Shown: positions 8,915 through 17,157 of the stretch, one piece after another
Numbering within the stretch: position 1 is the stretch's first letter
Layout: each line of letters starts with the position of its first letter
Assembly (NCBI RefSeq): GCF_016616425.1
Contig: NZ_CP067101.1
Coordinates: 2,790,001-2,854,000, forward strand
Direction of reading: 5' to 3'
Source: Bradyrhizobium diazoefficiens
GTDB lineage: Bacteria > Pseudomonadota > Alphaproteobacteria > Rhizobiales > Xanthobacteraceae
DNA length: 64,000 nucleotides
Notes under the pieces: generated by a model
Seen by the model: only the letters and a program-made list of their open reading frames with translations
The model's database searches: none
Told to the model about the DNA's origin: nothing
Translations under genes and position numbers: made by a program

Positions 8915-10255
8915 GTGAAGAACAGCATTTCGTCCGCGGCGATGTCTGTGGGGCTGCTGGCCGCGGTTGCGACCGGCGCGCAGGCCGAGCCGGTGCTGCA
9001 GGGCAAGGACGCTTATGGCGATTGGCGAGCCGACAAGCCCGGCACGGTCAGGCTGATCCGGCCGCAGGATCTGGTCAGGCCCGGTGCGACGCGGTCGGTG
9101 GCGAACTCGTCGCGCATAGTGCCGCGTCCGCCCGAGGCCGCGCTCCAGGTGCCCGCAGGATTCAAGATCGAGCTGTTCGCCGAAGGTCTTCGCGCGCCGC
9201 GCATCGTGCGGGTAGCGCCGAACGGCGACGTGTTCGTCGCGGAGACGCGGGCCGGCACCGTCCGCGTGCTGCGCTCCGGCGAAGGCGGCAAGGTCGCGAC
9301 CAACGAGGTGTTTGCGAGCGGGTTGAGGCAGCCGTTCGGCATCGCCTTCTTTCCGAACGGTGACAATCCCCGATGGGTCTATGTCGCCAACAGCGACAGC
9401 GTCGTTCGCTTTCCCTACCAGGCCGGCGATCTCAAGGCGCGCGGCAAGGCGGAGACGATCGTGGCGAGTCTACCGCATGACGGCGGCCATTCCACCCGCG
9501 ACATCGTCTTCACACCTGACAACAAGCGCATGCTGGTGTCGGTCGGCTCGCTCAGCAACGTCGCGGAAGGTTTGGGCACGCCGCCGGGCGGGATGGAGGC
9601 CTGGTCGAAAGCGCAACCGCTTGGCGCGGCTTGGGCGAGCGAGACCGAGCGTGCCGCGGTGCTGGCCTTCAATCCCGATGGCAAGGAGCGGAAGATCTAC
9701 GCCACCGGCATCCGCAACTGCGTCGGCCTTGCGATCCAGCCGCAGACCGGTCTGCCCTGGTGCTCGACCAACGAGCGCGACGGTCTCGGCGACGATCTCG
9801 TGCCCGACTATGTGACCAGCGTGAAGGAGGGCGCGTTCTACGGCTGGCCGTGGTTCTATATCGGCGGCAACGAGGATCCGCGCCACGCCGGTGCGCGGCC
9901 CGACCTCAAGGACAAGGTGACGGTGCCTGATGTGCTGGTGCAGCCACATTCGGCTTCGCTCGGCATGGTATTCTACCAGGGCACGCAGTTTCCGGGCGAA
10001 TATCAAGGCGACGCCTTCGCCGCCGAGCACGGCTCCTGGAACCGGTCGAAACGCACCGGTTATAAGGTGATCCGCATCCGCATGAAGGACGGCAAGCCGA
10101 CCGGGGAGTACGAGGATTTCGTCACGGGGTTCGTGGTGAGTGACACGGAGGTGTGGGGAAGGCCGGCGGGCGTCGCCGTGGCGAAGGATGGATCGCTGCT
10201 GATTTCGGAGGATGGCAACGGCACGATCTGGCGGGTTAGCTGGCAGCCGCAGTGA
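8915..10255 (+). CDS. PQQ-dependent sugar dehydrogenase-like, sorbosone dehydrogenase family
   Basis: A 446-residue secreted six-bladed propeller protein. The signal peptide ends near residue 24 (ATGAQA-EP). Typical propeller blocks are APNGDVFVAE, HDGGHSTRDIVF, TGIRNCVGLAI, STNERDGLGDDL, EGAFYGWPW and AEHGSWNRS, as in soluble glucose/L-sorbosone dehydrogenases. It probably oxidises an aldose in the periplasm with PQQ, although PQQ ligation is not proven by sequence alone. A GTG at 8915 is chosen because GGGGAGGAAGG immediately precedes it; starts at 8876 would disrupt the signal peptide. It faces the minus-strand SDR/CMD operon. Confidence 0.85.
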   Translation: MKNSISSAAMSVGLLAAVATGAQAEPVLQGKDAYGDWRADKPGTVRLIRPQDLVRPGATRSVANSSRIVPRPPEAALQVPAGFKIELFAEGLRAPRIVRVAPNGDVFVAETRAGTVRVLRSGEGGKVATNEVFASGLRQPFGIAFFPNGDNPRWVYVANSDSVVRFPYQAGDLKARGKAETIVASLPHDGGHSTRDIVFTPDNKRMLVSVGSLSNVAEGLGTPPGGMEAWSKAQPLGAAWASETERAAVLAFNPDGKERKIYATGIRNCVGLAIQPQTGLPWCSTNERDGLGDDLVPDYVTSVKEGAFYGWPWFYIGGNEDPRHAGARPDLKDKVTVPDVLVQPHSASLGMVFYQGTQFPGEYQGDAFAAEHGSWNRSKRTGYKVIRIRMKDGKPTGEYEDFVTGFVVSDTEVWGRPAGVAVAKDGSLLISEDGNGTIWRVSWQPQ

Positions 10256-10308
10256 CGCTGCTTGCCTCTCCCGCAAGAGGAGAAGGAAGGCGCGGCGCGC
10301 TCATCGGC

Positions 10309-11109
10309 CTATCCCCGTCTCACGCTCGCCCCGCCATCGACCGGCAGCGTTATGCCGGTGATGAAGTTCGCTTCGTCTGACGCCAGAAACAGCGCGGCGT
10401 TCGCGACGTCCCAGCCGGTGCCCATCTTCTTGCGCAGCGGCACCTTGCTGTCGCGTTCGGCTTCGACCTCGGCGCGGGTCTTGTGCCACTCGCGGGCGCG
10501 GGTGTCGACGGCCATCGGCGTGTTCATCAGGCCGGGCAGAATGACGTTGGCGCGGATGCCGTATTCGGCGTTCTGGTAGGCGAGCTGCTCGGTAAAGGCG
10601 ATCATCGCCGACTTCGTCGCCTTGTACGCGACATAGGGATAGGTCGTGATCGCCGCCATCGAGGAGATGTTGATGATGGCGCCGCTGCCTTGCGCGCGCA
10701 TGATCGGGATCACCTCCTTCGCTGCCAGAATGCAGCTCTTCAAATTGATCGCGACGACGCGGTCGAACGCCTCCTCGGTCAGTTGCAGCAATTCGGCGTC
10801 GCCGCCCGACAGGCTGACGCCGACATTGTTGTGCAGCACGTCGATCCGGCCCCAGCGCGACTGCGCGTCCGCGACCATCGCCTTGATTTCTGCAGCCTTG
10901 GTCACGTCGGCCTTGAAGGCTGCGGCGGTGCCTTGCTTTGCCGTGATCATGGCGGCGGTTTCCTGAGCCGATTCCGGGCGATGATCGACGCAAAGCACCT
11001 TGGCGCCCTCGCGCGCGAAGGTCAGCGCGGTGGCGCGTCCGTTGCCCATGCCCTCGCCGGGGCTTTGCCCGGCGCCGACGACGATCGCAACCTTGTCCTT
11101 CAAGCGCAT
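10309..11109 (-). CDS. Short-chain dehydrogenase/reductase
   Basis: A 266-residue classical SDR. The cofactor loop is extended (GAGQSPGEGMGNGRA), VDHRPE follows strand 2, and the catalytic set is present: NNVG, INISS, and VAYKATK giving YxxxK. The C-terminus ends with LPVDGGASV. It is the last gene of a minus-strand operon, one base after the carboxymuconolactone decarboxylase-like gene. The same extended G-x-GNGRA loop is seen in the truncated SDR upstream, so the two are close paralogues. Substrate unknown. Confidence 0.9.
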   Translation of the reverse strand: MRLKDKVAIVVGAGQSPGEGMGNGRATALTFAREGAKVLCVDHRPESAQETAAMITAKQGTAAAFKADVTKAAEIKAMVADAQSRWGRIDVLHNNVGVSLSGGDAELLQLTEEAFDRVVAINLKSCILAAKEVIPIMRAQGSGAIINISSMAAITTYPYVAYKATKSAMIAFTEQLAYQNAEYGIRANVILPGLMNTPMAVDTRAREWHKTRAEVEAERDSKVPLRKKMGTGWDVANAALFLASDEANFITGITLPVDGGASVRRG

Positions 11110-11110
11110 G

Positions 11111-11668
11111 TCAGTTCACTCCCGGGATCGGGTACTGCTGGAGTACCTCCTTGTAATAGGGTTCGTTGTCGATCTTCATGGTCGCGAGCACGCGCACCAC
11201 GCCGCAATAGAAGGCGATGGTCAAGACGAGATCGACCATGTGCTCGTCGGAGAGATGGTTCTTGATCTCGGCAAAGGTCGCATCTGACATTTGAATCTCG
11301 CGCACCATCTCACGGGCGCCTTTAAGGACCGCCTTGGCCAGTGGCTCAAGCTTCGACGGCTTGCCCTCGGTATCCGCCATCAGGCCCGCGATGTCCTCGT
11401 CTGTGACGCCGAACTCTTTGCCGATCCGCACGTGGTGCGTAAACTCGTATTCCGACTTCTCCATCCAGCCGACCTGGAGGATCGCAAGCTCGCGCAGCCG
11501 GGGGTCCAGCTTGCTCTTGAAGCGGATGTAACCGCCGATGCCGTTGAAGGCGCGCGCCATCTCCGGCGAGTTGACCAGCAGCTTGTGCAGGTTTGTGTTG
11601 CGCTTGAGCATGTCGCGATAGTCGGGCGCGACCTGGTCGGCCTCGAGATAGGGCAGGCGGGCCATCAT
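11111..11668 (-). CDS. Carboxymuconolactone decarboxylase family protein
   Basis: A 185-residue helical protein of the CMD/AhpD fold. The core LRELAILQVGWMEKSEYEF followed by THHVRIGKEFGVT lacks the CxxC of AhpD peroxidases, as is usual for the CMD branch with E, Y and H in the active region. CMD-like proteins include 4-carboxymuconolactone decarboxylase and uncharacterised enzymes linked to aromatic or terpenoid breakdown. The start codon overlaps the stop of the SDR remnant (ATGA), and its stop is one base from the next SDR, so translation is coupled through the operon. An ATG at 11665 is an alternative start. Confidence 0.85.
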   Translation of the reverse strand: MMARLPYLEADQVAPDYRDMLKRNTNLHKLLVNSPEMARAFNGIGGYIRFKSKLDPRLRELAILQVGWMEKSEYEFTHHVRIGKEFGVTDEDIAGLMADTEGKPSKLEPLAKAVLKGAREMVREIQMSDATFAEIKNHLSDEHMVDLVLTIAFYCGVVRVLATMKIDNEPYYKEVLQQYPIPGVN

Positions 11669-11868
11669 GTGTTTCCTCGATGCTCAAGGGACTCGCGTTC
11701 GGGGGCTTGCAGCGTGACGCCGCCGTCCACCACCAGCACCTTGGCGCCCGCGCGGGCCAGCAAGATTGCCGCGGCACGGCCGTTGCCGATGCCGTCGCCC
11801 GCGGCGCCGCCACCGCTGATCAGCGCCACCTTGCCTGCGAGGCCGGCGTCGTCCTCAGGACTGAGCAT
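11665..11868 (-). pseudogene. SDR remnant with the middle deleted
   Basis: A 67-codon reading frame (73 if started at 11886) that begins like a normal SDR (AGKVALISGGGAAGDGIGNG, RAAAILLARAGAKVLVVD) and then passes directly to what looks like an SDR C-terminal end, GGVTLQAPERES. The 200 or so residues holding the NNAG, Ser-Tyr-Lys and substrate-loop regions are absent. The short homology of the two VD segments (VLVVD of strand 2, and xVDGG near the C-terminus) could have mediated the deletion. The N-terminal part closely resembles the intact SDR at 10309. The reading frame is still open and still coupled by ATGA to the CMD gene, so it may persist as a leader peptide. Confidence 0.7.
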
Positions 11869-12012
11869 TGTCGTTCCATCCCACATTTTTCTTGGACGAT
11901 AGCATGGGCCGGGAGCGTGAGAAGGCCGATCGCCCCGCGCAGATGTCATTGACATCGCATGGAATTGCATGCCGCCTCGCGGCAGGGCCGGCGCACGGCT
12001 GAACTGTTTCGT

Positions 12013-12037
12013 GGAACCGCATTCACACAACTGCGTT
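12013..12037 (+). promoter_or_regulatory. EcfG-type general stress promoter for cyoABCD
   Basis: GGAAC at 12013-12017 and CGTT at 12034-12037 are separated by exactly 16 bases. This is a full match to the alphaproteobacterial EcfG (general stress sigma factor) consensus GGAAC-N16/17-CGTT. It lies 65 bases before the cyoA start on the coding strand. Motif match only; activity not shown. Confidence 0.65.
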
Positions 12038-12102
12038 TGTTGCCAGAGCCTGTCCCGCGCTAGGCTCTCTCCCGGGGCTTCCCAACCGTCAGTGGCTTGC
12101 CG

Positions 12103-12933
12103 ATGAATCTGCTCGATCCGCAAGGGCCCGTGGCTGCCGCCAACAGCACCATCCTGGTCGATTCCGTCTTCATCATGCTCGCGATCGTGGTGCCGACCAT
12201 CGTCGCGATCCTGGCCTTTGCGTTCTGGTTTCGCGCCTCCAATCCGCGGGCGCGGTTTCAGCCTGACTTCGCCTATTCCGGCCGCGTCGAGATGGTGGTG
12301 TGGGCAATCCCCGCGCTCACCGTGATCCTGCTCGGCGGCGTCGCCTGGATCGGTTCGCACCAGCTCGATCCGGCCGCGCCCGTGCCGGGCACCGGCAGCC
12401 CGGTGCGGATTCAGGCCGTCTCGCTTGATTGGAAATGGTTGTTCATCTATCCGGACCAGCGCATCGCCACGGTCAACACGCTGACGGTACCGGCCGGCGC
12501 CGAGCTGAATTTCCAGCTCACATCGTCCAGCGTGATGAATGCGTTCTTCATCCCGCAGCTCGGCAGCATGATCTACACCATGAATGGCATGGTGACGAAG
12601 CTGAACCTGCGCGCCGACAATGAAGGCAAGATGCAGGGCCTGTCGGCGCATTTCTCCGGCGACGGCTTTCCAGAGATGCTGTTCGACGTCAACGTGATCT
12701 CCCCGCTCGCCTTTCCGGATTGGGTGGCGGCTACGGCGAAGACTGACGCGGTGCTGAACGAGGACAGCTACAAGAAGCTGATGCAGCAGTCGGTCGTGAA
12801 GGGAACATCGAGTTTCCGCCTCGAAGATCCACGGCTGTTCGACCTGATCGCCACCCAGCACATTCCGCCGGGGCCGGGGCCGGAGCTGATGTATGCCGGC
12901 CGCCCGAACACCGGAGGTCGCGATGCTCGGTAA
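12103..12933 (+). CDS. cyoA: Cytochrome bo-type ubiquinol oxidase subunit II
   Basis: A 276-residue subunit II. Two N-terminal transmembrane helices (about residues 15-40 and 62-84) are followed by a periplasmic cupredoxin domain. The segments [20 protein letters not shown] and [12 protein letters not shown] match CyoA; the cysteine ligands of CuA are missing, as expected for a quinol rather than a cytochrome c oxidase. No lipoprotein cysteine is seen at the N-terminus, unlike E. coli CyoA. The ATG at 12103 is preferred to a TTG at 12097. First gene of the cyoABCD operon; its end overlaps cyoB by 11 bases. Confidence 0.95.
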   Translation: MNLLDPQGPVAAANSTILVDSVFIMLAIVVPTIVAILAFAFWFRASNPRARFQPDFAYSGRVEMVVWAIPALTVILLGGVAWIGSHQLDPAAPVPGTGSPVRIQAVSLDWKWLFIYPDQRIATVNTLTVPAGAELNFQLTSSSVMNAFFIPQLGSMIYTMNGMVTKLNLRADNEGKMQGLSAHFSGDGFPEMLFDVNVISPLAFPDWVAATAKTDAVLNEDSYKKLMQQSVVKGTSSFRLEDPRLFDLIATQHIPPGPGPELMYAGRPNTGGRDAR

Positions 12934-14926
12934 GCTCGGTTGGTCGGCAATCCCCTTCAGTCAGCCGATCCCCCTGGTCGCCGGCGGCGTGGTGCTGGTC
13001 GCGGTCCTGGGCGTGCTGGCGTGGGTGATCGTCAAGGGACACCTACCCTATGTCTGGCGCGAGTGGATCACCAGCGTCGATCACAAACGGATCGGCGTCA
13101 TGTATATTCTGCTTGCGGTCCTCATGCTGCTTCGCGGCGGGATGGACGCGCTGATGATGCGGGCGCAACTCGCGTTGGCATACCGCTCCGAAGGATTTCT
13201 GCCGCCCGAGCACTACAACCAGGTCTTCTCGGCGCATGGCACCATCATGATCTTCTTCGTGGCCATGCCGTTCATGATCGGCCTGATGAACCTGATCGTG
13301 CCGCTGCAGCTTGGCGTGCGCGACGTCGCTTTTCCGACGCTGAACTCGGTCGGCTTCTGGTTGACGGCAACGGGCGCGCTGCTGGTCAATATTTCGCTCG
13401 TGGTCGGCGAGTTCGCGCGAACCGGTTGGCTGCCGTTTCCTCCGCTTTCGGAGCTGACCTATTCCCCCGGCGTCGGGGTCGATTACTACGCCTGGTCCCT
13501 GGAGATCTCCGGCGTCGGCACGCTGGTCGCCGGCATCAATCTCGTCACGACGGTGCTGAAGCTGCGTACCAGGGGCATGAACTACCTGCGCATGCCGATG
13601 TTCTGCTGGACGACGCTGGCCTCGAATCTCCTGATCGTGGCAGCCTTCCCGATTCTGACGGCAACGCTGGCGATGCTGCTGCTCGACCGTTATCTCGGCT
13701 TCCATTTCTTCACCAATGAGGCCGGTGGAAACCAGATGATGTTCATGAACCTGATCTGGGCCTGGGGACATCCGGAGGTCTACATCCTGATCCTGCCTGC
13801 CTTCGGTATCTTTTCCGAGGTGGTCGCGACCTTTTCCGGCAAATCTCTGTTCGGCTATCGCTCGATGGTGCTGGCGACGATGGCGATCTGCATCATCTCC
13901 TTCATGGTGTGGCTGCACCATTTCTTCACCATGGGCGCGGGGCCCACCGTCAATGCGGTCTTCGGCATCGCAAGCATGATCATCGCCGTGCCGACCGGCG
14001 TGAAGATCTACAATTGGCTGTTCACGATGTATGGCGGCCGCCTTCGCTTCTCGACGCCGATGCTGTGGACGGTCGGCTTCATGGTGACGTTCATCATCGG
14101 CGGCCTGACCGGCGTGCTGGTCGCGGTGCCGCCGGCCGATTTCATGCTCCACAACAGCATGTTCCTGGTCGCGCATTTTCACAACGTCATCATCGGGGGG
14201 GTTCTCTTCGGGGCGTTTGCCGGCATGACCTACTGGTTTCCGAAGGCGTTCGGCTTCCAGCTCCACGAGGGACTCGGAAAGTGGGCATTCTGGTTTTCGT
14301 TCGTCGGGTTCTACATTACCTTCATCCCACTTTACGCGGCCGGCATGCTCGGAATGACGCGGCGGATGCAGCACTATGACGTCGCGGCCTGGCGGCCCTG
14401 GATGATCGCTGCCAGCATTGGCGCTGTCGTGCTGACCGCCGGCATCCTCCTGCAAATCGCGCAGCTGGTGGTGAGCATTCGCATGCGCCACCAACTCTCG
14501 GATCCCACAGGGGACCCTTGGGACGGCCGCTCGCTGGAGTGGGCGACCTCGTCGCCCCCTCCGGTGTTCAATTTCGCGATCCTGCCCGATGTCCGCGGCG
14601 AGGACGCCTATTGGGACATCAAGGCGCACGCCAAGCGGCATCAGTTCGAACCGCATGAAGGGCGCGAATACCACGACGTCGAGATGCCGCGGAATTCTCC
14701 GACCGGATTCGTCTGTGCGTTCTTCGCTACCATCATGGGTTTCGCGCTGATCTGGCACATCTGGTGGATGGTGATTTTGGGCGGTCTCGGCGCGTTCGCG
14801 ACCTTCGTCGTGTTCGCCTGGCGCGATCATGACGAGTACGTCATTCCGGCCGACGAGGTCGCCCGCATCGACCGCGCCAACATCGAGGAACGGCGCAACC
14901 TCGCCAGCATGGCAGGGGCAGTCTGA
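12923..14926 (+). CDS. cyoB: Cytochrome bo-type ubiquinol oxidase subunit I
   Basis: A 667-residue catalytic subunit of the heme-copper oxidase. Key blocks are visible: HGTIMIFF (heme ligand), [16 protein letters not shown] (D-channel aspartate), WGHPEVY (CuB histidine, proton-channel glutamate and the crosslinked tyrosine), WLHHFF (CuB histidines), PTGVKIYNW (K-channel lysine) and AHFHNV (heme ligands). It reduces O2 to water and pumps protons. The ATG at 12923 has GGAGG five bases upstream and lies inside the end of cyoA. It overlaps cyoC by one base. Confidence 0.97.
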   Translation: MLGKLGWSAIPFSQPIPLVAGGVVLVAVLGVLAWVIVKGHLPYVWREWITSVDHKRIGVMYILLAVLMLLRGGMDALMMRAQLALAYRSEGFLPPEHYNQVFSAHGTIMIFFVAMPFMIGLMNLIVPLQLGVRDVAFPTLNSVGFWLTATGALLVNISLVVGEFARTGWLPFPPLSELTYSPGVGVDYYAWSLEISGVGTLVAGINLVTTVLKLRTRGMNYLRMPMFCWTTLASNLLIVAAFPILTATLAMLLLDRYLGFHFFTNEAGGNQMMFMNLIWAWGHPEVYILILPAFGIFSEVVATFSGKSLFGYRSMVLATMAICIISFMVWLHHFFTMGAGPTVNAVFGIASMIIAVPTGVKIYNWLFTMYGGRLRFSTPMLWTVGFMVTFIIGGLTGVLVAVPPADFMLHNSMFLVAHFHNVIIGGVLFGAFAGMTYWFPKAFGFQLHEGLGKWAFWFSFVGFYITFIPLYAAGMLGMTRRMQHYDVAAWRPWMIAASIGAVVLTAGILLQIAQLVVSIRMRHQLSDPTGDPWDGRSLEWATSSPPPVFNFAILPDVRGEDAYWDIKAHAKRHQFEPHEGREYHDVEMPRNSPTGFVCAFFATIMGFALIWHIWWMVILGGLGAFATFVVFAWRDHDEYVIPADEVARIDRANIEERRNLASMAGAV

Positions 14927-15567
14927 TGGCGATGACCGCGACTGCCGAGCGTGCGCATGCCGATCCCCACCACATCGGGATCGGCGTCGAACATCCCGGG
15001 CCCGCTCCGAAGCGGATCGTGACCGCCTACGGTTTCTGGATCTTCCTGCTCTCCGACATCGTGATGTTCGCCTGCTTCTTTGCGGCCTATGCGGTGCTGC
15101 ACCAAGGCACGGCGGACGGCCCTAGCGGGGCGGAGATATTCGAGCAGGGCAACGTCGCGATCGAGACCGTCTGCCTGCTGCTGTCGAGCTTCACCTGCGG
15201 CATGGCCAGCATCGCGGCCGACGTGCGGAACCGTTTCTGGTTTTACCTCGGCATGACGGCGACCTGTGTGCTGGGATTGATCTTTCTCGCGATCGAGGGC
15301 AACGAATTCGCCGACCTCGTTGCACGCGGCTATGGGCCCTCGCGCAGCGCATTCCTGACCGCGTTCTTCTCGCTGGTCGGTTGCCACGGCCTGCATGTCT
15401 CCGCCGGCATCTTGTGGCTTCTCACCATGATCGCTCAGGTGTTCGCAAAAGGCTTTCGCGCCGACATCTTGCGCCGGATCATGTGCTTTGCGCTGTTCTG
15501 GCACGCGCTCGACATCATCTGGGTCGCCGTCTTTTCCGTCGTGTATCTGCTCGGGAGTGCGCCATGA
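14926..15567 (+). CDS. cyoC: Cytochrome bo-type ubiquinol oxidase subunit III
   Basis: A 213-residue membrane subunit with five hydrophobic helices and the subunit III blocks YGFWIFLLSDIVMFACFFAA, FFSLVGCHGLHVSAG and FALFWHALDIIW. It stabilises the oxidase and its proton uptake. The start overlaps the cyoB stop (TGATG) and the stop overlaps the cyoD start (ATGA), so all four subunits are translationally coupled. Confidence 0.95.
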   Translation: MAMTATAERAHADPHHIGIGVEHPGPAPKRIVTAYGFWIFLLSDIVMFACFFAAYAVLHQGTADGPSGAEIFEQGNVAIETVCLLLSSFTCGMASIAADVRNRFWFYLGMTATCVLGLIFLAIEGNEFADLVARGYGPSRSAFLTAFFSLVGCHGLHVSAGILWLLTMIAQVFAKGFRADILRRIMCFALFWHALDIIWVAVFSVVYLLGSAP

Positions 15568-15950
15568 GCGACCAGACGCATGGGATAATCGAACACGACC
15601 TCGCGCCCGGCGAGGAAGAACAACACGGCATCGGCGCCCGCATCCTCGGCTACGTCGTCGGCCTTTTTCTGGCGCTGCTGCTCACGGCGACGTCGTTCTT
15701 CATCGCCGGCACCGATCTGGTCTGGCAGCCTTCGATTCCCGTCGCGCTGATCGTGCTCGCCATCGCACAGATGGGCGTGCATCTCGTCTTCTTCCTGCAC
15801 ATCACCACCGGCCCCGACAACACCAACAACGTGCTGGCGCTTGCCTTCGGGCTGCTGGTCGTGTTCCTGGTGGTCGGCGGCACCGTCTGGATCATGGCGC
15901 ATCTGAATGCGAACATGGCCCCGATGGACCAGATCATGCGGATGCAGTGA
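15564..15950 (+). CDS. cyoD: Cytochrome bo-type ubiquinol oxidase subunit IV
   Basis: A 128-residue small membrane subunit with three hydrophobic helices and the family signatures GARILGYVVGLFLALLLTA and QMGVHLVFFLHI. It assists assembly of the CuB site. Last gene of the operon: no cyoE (heme O synthase) follows, so heme O must be supplied from elsewhere in the genome. Confidence 0.93.
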   Translation: MSDQTHGIIEHDLAPGEEEQHGIGARILGYVVGLFLALLLTATSFFIAGTDLVWQPSIPVALIVLAIAQMGVHLVFFLHITTGPDNTNNVLALAFGLLVVFLVVGGTVWIMAHLNANMAPMDQIMRMQ

Positions 15951-15961
15951 TAGAACCCACC

Positions 15962-15994
15962 AAAAAAGAAGAGCCGCTTGTGATGACAAGCGGC
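15962..15994 (-). terminator. Rho-independent terminator for the thermonuclease gene
   Basis: A perfect 9-bp stem (GCCGCTTGT at 15973-15981, loop GATG, ACAAGCGGC at 15986-15994). On the minus strand the stem is followed by TCTTCTTTTTT, the expected U-tract, so it ends transcripts from the thermonuclease gene. The plus strand has no U-tract, but the hairpin lies 22 bases after the cyoD stop and could also slow that transcript. Confidence 0.75.
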
Positions 15995-16065
15995 CCAAGT
16001 CTAGGGAGGAAACGCCCAAGCAAGGCAATCGGGCCGGAGCCGGATTGCTGCCAAGGAAACGCACG

Positions 16066-16079
16066 CGCAAGCGCTTGCG
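16066..16079. promoter_or_regulatory. Perfect 14-bp palindrome, possible operator
   Basis: CGCAAGCGCTTGCG is fully self-complementary with a central CG, the shape bound by LacI-family repressors. It lies between two convergent genes rather than at an obvious promoter, so a structural role or chance is equally possible. Confidence 0.25.
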
Positions 16080-16168
16080 TACGCATACAAATGCAGCAAC
16101 TCTCGATTCAGTTCAATTCCGGATCAATACGGTCTAGGACTGCTACTCACGGATGCGTGACCGACTGT

Positions 16169-16957
16169 TCACTTCGGGCGGCGGCAATTAAAGGCCCTGC
16201 GGAAGCCGGCCGCCTGGGCGTCGTCCTCCGAGCAGAACCAGCGGTCCGGCTTGGTTGTTGCCGGGTAGCTCGGGCAACCCCGCAAATGATAGATGCCGAC
16301 ATTGCCGGTGACGCGCGCACGCACTGCAAGCTTGCCCTTGATGCTGCAACCCGGCGGCATCGTCGGCTCCTCCGGGAACAGCACGGCGCGAATTTCCTTG
16401 TCCCGGTCCGGGCGGCAGGCGGCGCCCAGGAGTTTGCCGTCCTTCTTGCCGGCGCGGAAGTCTTGCGGTGCAACAAAACAACCCTTCCAGATCCCGGCCG
16501 AGGCTGCCTTGGCTTCGGCCGCGGCGGGCTTGACGTTCGCCTTGAGCGGCTCCCGCGCGAGGGCAAAACCGAGCTTGACCAGCTGCTCGTTCAAACTCGA
16601 CTTGTCGCCCTCGGCGGTGCAGATCGCCCGGTGTCGCTTGCCGAATCTCTTCTCCGGCCCGACATCGTCGCAGCGCACCGCCCGTTTGCCGATCAGCTCG
16701 ATCAGTTGGTCGCGAGCCTCGATGCCGCAGCTCCAGGGATCGGCGTGATCGTCGATACAGACCTGGTCCAGCTCGGGCGCGTCGACGCCGTCGAGCCGAT
16801 AGGTGACGTCGCCAAGCTGGATGGAGTTGCCGTCGCGGACTGTCGCGGCGCCGGTCAGCGCGGAGGCGGGCTCGGAAGACGCAAGGAATCCGGACAAGGC
16901 GAAAAACCAAACGAGCGCAAAAGCGCGGGCGGCGGCAAAGACGTTTCGGAAGGACAT
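16169..16957 (-). CDS. Thermonuclease (SNase-like) family protein
   Basis: A 262-residue exported protein. After a signal peptide (about residues 1-33, ending EPASA) comes an OB-fold nuclease-like domain with [27 protein letters not shown] and LVKLGFALA, matching staphylococcal-nuclease relatives. The C-terminal 60 residues ([24 protein letters not shown] and [16 protein letters not shown]) form the small cysteine-containing domain often appended to these proteins, probably a metal or binding module. It is expected in the periplasm and acts on nucleic acid if active; the catalytic arginines are not all identifiable by eye. A clear terminator follows. Confidence 0.82.
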   Translation of the reverse strand: MSFRNVFAAARAFALVWFFALSGFLASSEPASALTGAATVRDGNSIQLGDVTYRLDGVDAPELDQVCIDDHADPWSCGIEARDQLIELIGKRAVRCDDVGPEKRFGKRHRAICTAEGDKSSLNEQLVKLGFALAREPLKANVKPAAAEAKAASAGIWKGCFVAPQDFRAGKKDGKLLGAACRPDRDKEIRAVLFPEEPTMPPGCSIKGKLAVRARVTGNVGIYHLRGCPSYPATTKPDRWFCSEDDAQAAGFRRAFNCRRPK

Positions 16958-17157
16958 ACGGTCTCGCTATCGATGGCTCGGCCGCCTGTTCCTAGCATCC
17001 GGATGTGGCGATACCAATGGTCTGCGCCCTGCGAAGTGCGACATTCCGGCCTCGCGGCTTTACTCCCCGGGCGCTCTGACCCTATCGTTCACGGGCCTTG
17101 CGAACCGTGCAGGCCGAATCGCCCGGAAAGCGGCGAGGGCGGGAGGAAAAGGTTGCG

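Noticed and set aside
11949..11954. TTGACA upstream of cyoA as a sigma-70 -35 box
   Set aside because: No acceptable -10 element is found 16-18 bases downstream; the EcfG-type element is much better supported.
13043..14830. 595-codon minus-strand frame opposite cyoB
   Set aside because: His/Asp/Arg-rich antisense frame with no homology features; cyoB is the real gene.
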